Source: Lytechinus variegatus (taxonomy: Eukaryota > Echinodermata > Echinoidea > Temnopleuroida > Toxopneustidae). Taken from it: 64,000 nt of DNA. The notes beneath the pieces are model-generated. The model ran no database searches and was not told the DNA's origin. It was given only the letters and a program-made list of their open reading frames with translations. A program made the position numbers and the translations under genes. The stretch covers positions 42,984,922-43,048,921 of the forward strand of contig NC_054743.1 in assembly GCF_018143015.1 (NCBI RefSeq), written 5' to 3'. Numbering within the stretch: the stretch's first letter is position 1; the number at the start of each line of letters is the position of its first letter. Shown here one piece after another: positions 51,287-62,093 of this stretch.

Positions 51287-51340
51287 ATAGAGATGTATAC
51301 TAATTATTACTAATAACGTTATTAGTATATATCTCTATGG
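51287..51340. mobile_element. 54-bp hairpin element with 8-bp flanking duplication
   Basis: TCATGCTC occurs exactly at 51279-51286 and 51341-51348. Between them ATAGAGATGTATACTAAT and ATTAGTATATATCTCTAT are inverted, with an 18-bp perfect palindrome ACTAATAACGTTATTAGT inside. It is a very small hAT-like miniature element or a hairpin insertion. Confidence 0.65.
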
Positions 51341-51411
51341 TCATGCTCAACTGCCACGACTGTACAATTGTCATTTAAGTCATGAGGAGAACACCATAAA
51401 ACGGGAAAGAA

Positions 51412-51696
51412 CACTGTTAGAAAAAATAAAAGAAGTTCCTGCAGCAGAGTCTCGAGAACACCTGTAATCTTACCGAATTGCGTAATAATCATTCTGTAAA
51501 TTCATAAAACAAGAATTTTTCTGCAATTTAACAGAACAGGTCTGTTTAAAAAAGGGGAAAAGGGTGTTTTATTCAAGGAAATTTGTAAGATTCCATACAT
51601 CAAATACCAATTTCCTGTAAGATTACGCAATTCGGTAAGATTACAGGTGTTCTCGAGACTCTGCTGCAGGAACTTCTTCTTTTTTTTCTAACAGTG
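51412..51696. mobile_element. Foldback MITE (CACTGTTAGAAAAAA ends)
   Basis: Arms of about 70-75 bp, CACTGTTAGAAAAAATAAAA, GAAGTTCCTGCAGCAGAGTC, TCGAGAACACCTGTAATCTT, ACCGAATTGCGTAAT, return in inverted order from 51620 to 51696. 285 bp, non-coding. Confidence 0.9.
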
Positions 51697-54600
51697 AAGT
51701 GTGTCATTTTGTTCCACCTATTCAATAAGATTGACGAATATTGTCTACTCTATGACTCCCGATGTGACACATTGATTTGCTATACAACAACCATAAATTA
51801 CATGACATGATAGTGGATGATTAGATTCAACGATTGATGGTTTCTCGTAAAAGGTTATGCCTTAATAAAATGGGAGGTGATAATTACTTCCAACTTGGGG
51901 GAGTGGGTGTTAGCTGCCCATATTTAGACATAGCGTCGGGCTATTTGGTCATGATGGGCAACATTTCGGTAATTAAAAAATATCTTTCTCTAAAGGAGCC
52001 CCCAAATGACGGCGAGGTGGGTCGGCATCAATTACGACATTAATAAGGCCCCAAAATTTTGTTCACATTTTTTTTTACGATGAGTCATCGTTTCTATAAT
52101 GATTTTACCCATTTTCTTTCCTTTTTTTGTGCAATATCGTCTTGGTCGAGTTTACCAAATCTACTAAGATTTTGCACTATCTCGCTTTAATCATTCGCAA
52201 AATGAAATTTCACGGATATTTCAGGCACGGATCTAGAGTAGGCTGTGGTGCGAAATTGGCACGACTACGCAGCTGATTTTTTTAAGTGCTATTTTTCAAA
52301 AAAAAAAAAATAGATAGAAGAAAAACGTAATCACTCCCAAATGAAGGCATTTTACGTTGTGCCTCATTCTCTTTCCCGCTCCTTTGTTCATTTTTTTATC
52401 ATATCCAAGCCCGGCACCGTCACTTTTTTTTATTAAGGACGGTTAACAACACTTTTTAGCGACGAATTACACAATCTCGTATACAATTCACCTACTCATT
52501 TGCTCTTAGCCAATCGAATGCAATGATTTTCGGTAGCTTATCACATAATGGCCGTGAAAATTCACTGACAAAATCATGACACTCCCCCAGGATTTAGAAC
52601 GATTAGCGCAGATTAAAGTGAACTATTACAAGGCATCAACCCCTGCGAAATGATCGATGGGGTTATTAACCCGGTTAAACTCTCTCCATTTTCGTTTTAA
52701 TGAACAGATAAATCAACGTTGTCTTTAATATCGCAAAAGATGCATTCCTATCTCTGTCGATATATATTAATAAACTAATCTGATCAAATCGGAGTATCTG
52801 GCAATGCGATGCAATCATCCGTACAATGCAAACTCCCAAGATATTCGAAGAGCGTTGAAATTTCTGACGTAGATGTACGACTCTGCTAATTGGAAATAGT
52901 GGCAAAGCAAAACATCCTAGATCATTCTGATCATCACCGAAGAAATCTATTTTCTAAGTTTTCCAAGGGTACTCATATTACGAGTATGGGATGTAAAAGA
53001 GGGTGCTGCTTGGAATCGTTTTATTCTTAATTGTGAGGATGGTAATGGAAAATTTGAGCGCCGGAGGAGAACGCCATCATGATGGTAAAGAGAGAATTTG
53101 TGATGCAGGGGTGATGGGTGCAGGGGGGGGGGGTAGAGTAAGGACAGGGGAACGTAGAAAACGAGGGGATAGGGTAGAAACCGAAGTGGAATATATTAAC
53201 CGAATTAAATGATGACCATTTTAACCGTCAATGTTTCCCCATAAACATTTTTTGTCGCGCATTCCAAGAAAATAATTCTAAAATAAAAAAGAAAATGTAA
53301 AAAAAGAATACTACCCCCACTGACTAATATTGGGATCTCATTAGCTTTTCCTCTTAAATTTGTGGGAATTCTTTATCGGATTTTATAGAATTTGATGCGA
53401 TGTTTTACATAAACTTGTATTTTTAAATCTGACTTTTATTAATTTTGAGATTTTTGCAAATCACACAAATCTAAATCGCCAATCATGTGCCTAATCTATA
53501 CACCGTTTCCTGAAATATGACGACTTTTGGGAAAATGGAACTCATTGACTTTACAAGTGAAAGAGAAAGTATGACATGATGAAAGTAATACTCGGACCGG
53601 TTTCAAATTGAGAAAGTTCTAGAAATGTTATATTGACTGGATACGCATACGTGTTGTCATTCGACGGAAATCATGTGCTTTTCATGCGATGATGACCTAG
53701 GCGATTACTTTTTCGAAAATACAAACAAGAAAAATTCTCCATGAAGTCAATACTTGTGTAACGTGCCCATTTTTCACTGGAGGTGGGGAAAGCGCCCCTG
53801 GCTCCCTGTGTCTCCACGGTCAGCCTTAAAAGCTTCCAGGGGTATGAGATTTATTTATAACATTAGGCTCCCACGTGTGGAATACGGAGAGCTTATTCAA
53901 TACATTGAGTGGATTTTTATTTGTGGTCTCCTGACCAAGACATAGCTACTGCTGGAGGAGAGTACCTCCGATCCCATGGACTAACAACAATAACAACTAC
54001 ATCAACAACAACATAATAATAATGAATACATAAATAAATAGATGGTGTATTTATTTATCATCCGAATTCGCAATTGATTTTGTATTTTTTCATAGAAACA
54101 ATGCATAAAACACAACACGAATAAACATACAACAACCACTGAGACTATACAAACTAAAAAAACAAAATAAAAATCGTTTCGCTACATTCATGTATTTTTT
54201 TCACGAAATACTGCTTCAGTCTGTGAAGAATAAAGAAAACAAAACAACAAAGAGTTGCAATTACAAGTTACGCAGTTCTTCGAGTTTTAATAATGTGCAT
54301 TAGTGCAATTTCAACTTTTCCTGTAAAATATCACCCACATCGTGCAAAAGTCACAGCCGACAATCTCAATCGGCTTTATTATACCAATCTAGGCTATATA
54401 TCGATAAATAATTGCAAATTTTCTCGAATGTGGCACTTTACTGAAAAAGAAACCACTTTTAGCAGACTTCACCTGTTTTAAGAGAGCGCCGCCTTATCGT
54501 CATATAAAAATTATGGTCCGGATTTATTTTCAAAAGAAAGATATTTCAAAATGAAATGACTGATAAAAGAGCATCACCCAAGAGTAATTAGTCCTGTACG

Positions 54601-55934
54601 TGATGAATTACTATGCCGAAAGTGAGACGGGTATATTTATGATATACGAGAATATGAAAAGTTAGAAATAAAGAGAGGGCATCGTTTCGGGGTGGAAAAA
54701 ATAGAGGGAGAGAGAAAGAAGGGGGGGGGGGTGGTCGTCTTTAGAGATGCATTACTTCTGAGACACGGTGGATATTTGTTCCTTATGACATTTCTTGTGC
54801 GTTTTTTGTATTATACAAGTATGCTTCTATTCATATTTTCCTCCATAGACATCATTTCCATTTCCTTCATTTGAATTTTCGCTATTTCTTTGCTGCAATG
54901 ATGTCCACGATTTATACGGTAAAAGTCCATTCAATATAATAATCTCTTCCAATATTTTTTTCGGGAGATTACCACGCATGATGGGAATATAACCCTTACA
55001 ACAAACTATTAGCAAAGTTTAGCAAACTTCGAGCAAAGTTGCGCAAGGCGATCGGTAAACAAGACGTCACGTCTTGGACACGTCTTGAACAGGTGCGTTA
55101 AATACTCCCTCAGAGACAAGCTATTTGCTATAACTTTTTCCATTCAGATGTCTTTTCTACCATTTATCTTTGCAGAATTGACTCAAAGGACTTCGCTATC
55201 ATAACTCCATACATAATCAAAGTTGTGTTTGCTCTTCGAAGTTTCATCGGTTTGGCTTCATCTTCAAGTATTGGCTACTTCAGACCGTCATTTTCGCCAA
55301 AAGTCACACTCGACAAGACAAAGGTGGTATATTTACAAGTCATCCGTATTTGCTGGAATGAATTACCTGAAGTTTGACAACTTGGATAGCAAATAGACAA
55401 CGCCTGGACTTTGGAGCAGGCAGACTCTGTATATAGAAAGTTTCCGAGTTAATACCTGCAATCAAAAGTGGTCATTCGAAGTGAAAAAAGGATGTAAATC
55501 GTTGATCAGTATAGCCCATGTTTGGCGCCCAAAAAACTTCCGGTCTGTCCACAGTTTGAAAGTCAAAGTTCATTTCAGCATGGAGAGGATTTGAAATTGC
55601 GAGGAAAGCGGAAGCCAGTAGTTTTGTCATTGACGGATTAATAGTGATTTAATCAGGGTTAGAAACTTACCGTTTTGTCACGATCAAAATATAGGCCTTC
55701 TTTTGTGCAATATTAGGTTTCCCGCGTAAACAGCAAAGGACCTTGTCATCGTTGCTGCACAACTTTGACAGGAGAATGAGGAGCGATATGAGGATTTGGA
55801 TTTTGTGAAGACTTGTTAAAAGGAGCATAATTATCTAAGCAAGGAGTTGCTTTAAATTGTTAATAGTTAACAACCCATCACCGATCAGCAGATTTGCGTC
55901 TTCATTCACGCATTCAAACCCACCTGGAACAACC
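51697..55934. other. Spacer and probable upstream region of the LRR gene
   Basis: No coding exon was recognised. The 5' untranslated region of the gene starting at 55935 must lie in the last part, but no promoter element could be pinned down. Confidence 0.5.
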
Positions 55935-56449
55935 ATGCTCCCATCAACAGTTGCATTAGGTCTAGGACTTATTTTGGACCTGGTCCTGGTTCTACCGACG
56001 GTCTTGGCCCAGTCGGCTTGTTCCTTCGCTCAAGATGGCACGACCCCTACAGGAAGCGGGGCATGTAACTGTTTCGAATCCCAGGAGCCGAAGGGATGGA
56101 TCGTAGACTGTTCTGGTCTATCGCTGACGAGTGTACCGTCCGGCCTGCCAGCAGAAACTGCATATTTGTAAGTTGCATATCCATTTCCACCAGTGTATGT
56201 TGTTTACTGGATATGGCTTCATGAAGATGTTTTTAACATTACATCAAAAAGGGCATAAACCTCTATTTGAAATCAGTCACAGAAAGGAAGTAAATTAACC
56301 ACACACAGATCCGTTTAGTTGCATGATTGAACGTTGACTTTTTTTTAGCAACGGAAATACCGTCGAAATGTATTCGAAGATTTTTTTTTTAATTCACCCG
56401 TTTTATTGTGAACACCAATAATTAACCACAACATTTGTATATATAAAGA

Positions 56450-56496
<47 letters not shown>

Positions 56497-59385
56497 ATAT
56501 ACATATATATATTTTTGGCATCACCAATTTTTCCAAAGGGTAGATAGCTCGAGGGAATCTTGATTTAAGCTACGCCGACCATTATTCTCTTCATTCATTT
56601 CTTTAACATGTTTAATAACATGTTTAAATACAAGAGTTGTCAAAGCTGTTGTACATGTATTTTCTCACATGTATATATTTACAATACATGCACATACATT
56701 CGAATTGATGTACATCTAGTAACTTGATGGGCATGTGTTTACAATTAACAGTACCATTGAAAAAGCGGAAAATCAATAAATAGGTTTTTTTTGGAATCAT
56801 ATTTCTTTCAGATATCTCCGTGGAAACTCAATTACAGAGTTGCCATCATCTTCGTTTGAAGGAATATCTTCACTAGAAACTTTGTGAGTATTACAATATA
56901 AACATGTTCATCATTGGATCATTATCGCTTGCGTGCTTTTCAGTGGCGTAACTACGGGGGGCATGGGGGGCACGTGCCCCCCGATCGGCTGGCCAAAAAA
57001 AAAAAAGGGGAAAAGGAGAAAAAGAGGGAAAAAGGAAGAGAAACGTATAAGTGGGGGAAAGAAGAAATTGTTGTTTATCATAGTGTTATATTATGTTATA
57101 TAACATAAGAAGCATTTTTTCACAACTTTATTTGCTTAATTGTGTCTTCATTGTTCGTGGTGCTCACATAGACTTTTTAACGAGATATATAAAACTGCTG
57201 TACTAAAGCCTCCGGTTTTCAAATCAATATACATGTACAACAAAATAATATATTTCCTCGCAATTAGAGTCATTATTGTTTTAAGTAGTGATATATTCTT
57301 CTTTTTCATGACTACTGAAAGTTCATTTCCTGTCCGTGCTAACGTTCGCATTACTAGTGGATTGGTGAGATTTGATCTGAATATCAAAAATTTTAGCTCG
57401 TGCTTCGCGCTCGCAGTGTTTCATTAGTGAGATGCGTATGATAATCATGATTACAATGACTTCAAAAAATGCTCCATGTGTTTAGATGTAATTCTAACCA
57501 AATCAGCCGCACTTGGCACTCGCATTAGATTACTATGATGAGATATGTATACTCTGACTTAATGAATTCGTAACTATAGTCCTTAAAATATCCATGTTTG
57601 GGGTCAATATATACAAAAATTTCAGCTCGCGCTTCGCGCTCGCATCATTTGGTTAGTCAAATACGTAGGGTCTTAGAGAATTCCTACAAACAACCCTTAC
57701 AATGCCCCTCTTCAGGTCTATATTTCCTAAATTTTCAGCTCGCGCTTTCGCGCTTGCAGTATTTGATTTAGTAAGATACGTATGATAATCATGATTACAT
57801 GACTACAAAAGGTGCTTCATGACTGTGTTTAGATGTAATTCTAACAAAATCAGCAAAGGATGGCACTAGCATTAGATGACTATGGTGAGATATTTATACT
57901 CTTAATGGATTCTAAAATATAATCCTTAAAGTATAATATAATATAATATAATCCTTGTTTAGGGTCAGTATATAACAAAATTTTAGCTCGCGCTTCGCGC
58001 TCGCATTGTTTGTTTAACGAGACAGTTGATTATCATGATCACAAAACAATTTGCTTATAATGTCAATTTTTAGCCCTCAATATCAAAAATTTTCAGCTCG
58101 CGCTTCGCGCTCGCATTATTTAATCAGTGAGATACATATTCGTTTGATGGCACTGCATGTCCTTAAAATATCTCTATAAGGTCAGTATACCTGACAACTG
58201 AGCGCGCTTCGCGCGCTCCCTAAATGACCCGAAATTTTTGCTGGTGCCCCCCCCCCAATGCCGTGACCCACGGTACGCCACTGGTGCTTTTACTAATATT
58301 TCTAGCTGTACTGTTTTTAATTCATGATAATATTACAGCTATAGGATTAGGAAGATTATACATCGACAAAGAAATATACACCACTTTCGATTCCAAGAGG
58401 ACAGTTTCATACTTCTCTTAATTGAAGGTTTAATTAATGCTTCTGCATGAAGTGCTGCTTAATATATAGAAGTTTTTATGATATGAACGAATTCATATAA
58501 GGCATAAAAACTGTACTAAATGTAATTCCTACTAACTAGTGGGCATTAAAGTGTTAATGGTGCAGTTTTGGCTCAGTTTATCGCAAGGCTCGGTTTATTT
58601 GTTCTGTAGTATTTTCCTGCGCGTCTTTCAAAGTATACAATATTATATCAGATGGGGCCGGATATCGACTGTGTTGAACAAAAAAAACCCGCAGTTGTCA
58701 TGAGATCAAAACACGACTGTAATCAAAGTAAAAAAATAACTGGTTTAATAATTTGATTTAACTTTTTATCTTACAAATTTGATTTGAATTTTTAATTACT
58801 TTATAATTCTTTGTGTGATTCCACTGCCTGAACAACTGCACTGAAAAAATATTGGGCAAAATTTTAACCAGCACGAGGGTAATTATGTGTCCAACCAATA
58901 ATTAAGTATTTTACCTAATGCGGGAAGCATATTGTAAAGTAAGGTTACAAAATAACCAGCAATTATTTTGGGCAAAATTTTAATCACGCTGGATAGATAA
59001 AAATGCCCAAAATAAATGCCTAATGTTAGTTAGACACATAATTAACCTCAGAGCATTTTTTTACAGAGCATTGTTTTTGTATTTAGATTTTTGTTTTACT
59101 TATTTTACTTTGTTATGATTTGTTATTCTTTGTATTTGTTTATATATTGCACGGCCTCTCTGAAAACCATTGGCTGATCGAGGGCTTTTTACCGTGTTTA
59201 AATAAAATAAATCAAATCAAAATCAAAATGCTAATCTCTGACAACTTGTACGAGTGTTATGTAATAGAATTTGTATTTTGTTTGGTTTCTTCTTCTTTAT
59301 TCGACAGACATATACAGAATAATGGATTGAGGAGTGATTTAATAGAAGATGGCACATTTTCTAATCTCACGAATCTCAAGTCACT
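55935..59385 (+). CDS. Leucine-rich-repeat extracellular protein, 5' part (three exons, continues past the window)
   Basis: Exon 1 (55935-56167) starts at a well-placed AACCATGC. It encodes a signal peptide (residues 1 to about 26, core LGLILDLVLVLPTVLA), then a cysteine N-cap with C29, C44, C46 and C59 and the segment VDCSGLSLTSVPSGLP, typical of LRRNT domains. Exon 2 (56812-56883, 72 bp) is one 24-residue LRR: YLRGNSITELPSSSFEGISS. Exon 3 (59308-59385, 78 bp) is one 26-residue LRR: HIQNNGLRSDLIEDGTFSNL. All introns are phase 2 with GT/AG ends, so each exon is one repeat. This one-repeat-per-exon structure is known in LGR-type receptors and other extracellular LRR proteins. I infer a secreted or membrane receptor, but the exact family cannot be named from the N-terminus. 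No further exon was recognised before 64000. Confidence 0.82.
56454..56492. repeat. (TA)n microsatellite in LRR gene intron 1
   Basis: About 20 TA units, with a few more TA-rich bases to about 56511. Confidence 0.9.
56941..58283 (+). mobile_element. hAT-type non-autonomous element, copy 3 (LRR gene intron 2)
   Basis: CAGTGGCGTA...TACGCCACTG with exact 8-bp duplications GTGCTTTT (56933-56940, 58284-58291). Same layout as copy 2: G-run/CACGTG/C-run palindrome, purine tract, about 110-bp tandem units centred on GCTCGCGCTTCGCGCTCGC, and terminal hairpin GAGCGCGCTTCGCGCGCTC at 58200-58218. It starts only 57 bp after exon 2. Shorter than copy 2 by loss of some tandem units. Confidence 0.92.
58839..59070. 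mobile_element. Foldback MITE, ATATTGGGTAAAA family, copy 2 (LRR gene intron 2)
   Basis: Shares AACCAGCACGAGGGTAATTA, AATGCGGGAAGCATATTGT and GGATAGATAAAAATGCCCA with 47193-47433. The ends are less clear than in copy 1. Confidence 0.78.
59080..59228 (+). repeat. LINE 3' end fragment (LRR gene intron 2)
   Basis: The 3' terminus AATAAAATAAATCAAATCAA with ATCAAAATC repeats resembles the tail of the LINE at 31873-35020, and GGCTGATCGAGGGCTTTTTA is a typical 3' untranslated motif before such tails. No coding part remains. Confidence 0.6.
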
Positions 59386-60919
59386 GTAAGTATATGATTT
59401 GATTCACTTCAATTTGATTTCATTCACAATCCTGAAACATAATTCATGACGTGGTTAGCTAGAACTTTACAGTTTGAAATGAAACTGAGCTTGAGAAGTA
59501 CATGAAATATCATGAATATAGTCCATCATGATGGAATACGCTTCGCTTTTATTTACTTAATCTTTTATTTTTACGACTTTCCTTAAAAAGCTTTACAAAC
59601 ATGGCAAAAGTTGTATAACATCGATGATACAAGGACGATTAAGATGTTTCATCCATAATCATTGATAATCTTGATATCTTCCTGACGTAATGTTCGTTAT
59701 CTATACATTTTGCTAAAAAAAATTATCATCTAATTTCAATTCAGTAACTCTTCGAATTATCGTTTTGATAAATTTTGAATCCCGTGACGCACTATGGACC
59801 AATCACGCTTGGCTATCTACATTGGTCAAGTGATTATTGTTAATCTCCATGTCCATTTGAACAGGGGTTTTTAAAATCAGAAAAAAAATCTTTCCGTGTT
59901 AAATGTCACTGTCACACACATCCTGCTCCACACCAATGGCTTCTGAATGAAAATAGTCCTTCATTTTGCTCTGGAACGGGCACCATTGGCTTTTTTCAGT
60001 GCCGGGGGGGGGGGGGGAGTCTGTTTGGAGCTCCTTGAAAGGAGGAGGCGTTGAAGAATGGAAGATATTGGTAACATTGTCCATGTTATTGAAACATTTT
60101 TGGTTTTAGAGACAGCTGTCGGCACAATTCAAATCGTTGTAAACCAATTCTATCACGATTCGAGGTTTGTTCCATCTTGGAGTAGGTCCACGGTTCCATC
60201 GTGTTCTCTATGGGGAGAGAGGGCTGTCCTACTTTCGCTTTCCTACTAAACATTACAATACTGTCACCGTGAATGTGGATTAGGATCGAAGGGGGAAGAA
60301 AGGAACAGAAAGTGTAAAATATAGTATTACAAGTGGGAGATATATGGAGAGAGGGGAAAAGAGAGAGGAGAGAAAGATAAGGGAGAGGGGGAGAAAGGAA
60401 GAGGGGGCGGATGAGAAAGAAATTGTGGGGAGATTTAATATACGCCATTTTTGGCTCATACGCCACTGTATGGGAGGAAGGGAGAGAGATGCAGCTAGAA
60501 GACCCCAAAAGGACAGAGCTACATGGCAATAATACGGGATCGGAATTGGAATGAAAGTGATATTTTTGAGTCTGTCGTCGGTAGTAATCCTGGACGAGAT
60601 TGCCTTGATCGAGGTCGTGAACCTCACACACCTAATGATGCGGTAAATGCCCCGTCGGAAAGGCGGAGGGGTACACCTGGAGAAGGGCGTAACCGGGTTA
60701 TCTCCTATCGGGAGCGGGAGAGGGGGGGTGGAGAAGGTTGTATACTGTAGGCAGTTATCTCGTAAGGAGGGGGGCGGGGTCAGAAATATATAAAATGAAA
60801 GTCAAGCACCTCGGCGAAGTTCACCGAGAAAAAAAAGACCCAAATATTTCAACATATTCCCCAGAAGTGGAGGTTAGACAAACTTGGGTTTCCAGGAATA
60901 TTTCACGAATGGCTAATGG
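59386..60919. other. LRR gene intron or flank, no exon seen
   Basis: Contains a purine-rich tract (60285-60420) that opens long false frames on the minus strand and a TACGCCACTG motif near 60459 that may be a hAT end remnant. No coding exon was recognised. Confidence 0.5.
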
Positions 60920-62085
60920 CAGTGGCGTAACTACGGGGGGGGGGCATGGGGGGCACGTGCCCCCCCCCCCCCCAATCGGCTGGCCCCCCCCAAAAAAAAA
61001 AGCGGGGAAAGGGAGAAAAAGCGGGAGAAAGGAAGAGAAACGTAGTGGGGAAAGAAGAAATTATGTTCATTATAAATGTTATAATATATATCATAATTTT
61101 GTTATATTACATGAAAGAGCATTTTTTCATAACTTTATGAAACATTATTTGCTCACAGGGCCTATGACTTTATTGTTCCTGGTGCTCGCATAGACCGTTT
61201 AAAGAGATAAATAATCCTGATGTACTAAAACCTCCTGTTTTCAAATCAATACTGTACACCAAATACATTACCTCGCAATTCGAGTCATAATTTTTTCATG
61301 TAGTGACATTTGCCCGTTTTTATGACTGCTTAAATTGATTGCCCTATTTAAGGTCTAATATAAAACATTTCCTGTCCGTGCTAACGTTCGTATTAGTTGA
61401 TTGGTGAGATGTCTACTCTTCAATGAATTCCTAAAATCAGTCCTTAAGATGTCTATTTTTCTGATCTCAATATCAAAAATTTTCAGCTCGCGCTTCGCGC
61501 TAGCGTCATTTGGTTAATGAAATACGTACAGTCTTAGTGAATTCCTGCAAACAAACAAGACTTTGAATGCCCCTCTTTAGGTCTGAATTTCCGAAATTTT
61601 CAGCTCGCGCTTCGCGCTCGCAGTATTTCATTAGTGAGATGCGTATGATAATCATGATTACCATGTCTACAAAAAAAAATGCTTAAAATGCTTAACAAAA
61701 TCAGCAAAGGGTGGTACTAGCATTAGATGACTTTGCTGAGATATGTATACTCTTAATGGATTCCTAAAATATATTCCCCATTTTGGGTCAATATATACAA
61801 AAATTTCAGCTTTGTTTAGCGAGGCAGGTACATATCATGATTACAAAAAAAAAATGCTTATAATGTCCCTTTTTAGGTCTGAATATCAAAAATTTTCAGC
61901 TCGCGCTTCGCACTCGCATTATTTAATCAGTGAGATACATATCCGTTTAATAGCACTGCATGTCCTTAAAATGTTTCTATTTGGTCAGTATACCTTAAAA
62001 CTGAGCGCGCTTCGCGCGCTCCCTAAGTGACTCGAATTTTTTGCTGACGGTGCCCCCCAATGCCGTTGCCCACGGTACGCCACTG
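60920..62085 (+). mobile_element. hAT-type non-autonomous element, copy 4
   Basis: CAGTGGCGTA...TACGCCACTG with exact 8-bp duplications GCTAATGG (60912-60919, 62086-62093). G/C-run palindrome at the 5' end, purine tract, fewer tandem units (GCTCGCGCTTCGCGCTAGC near 61487, GCTCGCGCTTCGCGCTCGC near 61605, and one near 61901), and hairpin GAGCGCGCTTCGCGCGCTC at 62003-62021. No transposase. Confidence 0.92.
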
Positions 62086-62093
62086 GCTAATGG

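Noticed and set aside
53003-53212. 69-codon plus-strand frame rich in Gly/Arg
   Set aside because: No similarity, no splice or start support, G-run composition.
60086-60631. 181-codon minus-strand frame
   Set aside because: Composition follows a pyrimidine-rich tract; no recognisable domain and overlapping frames of equal quality.
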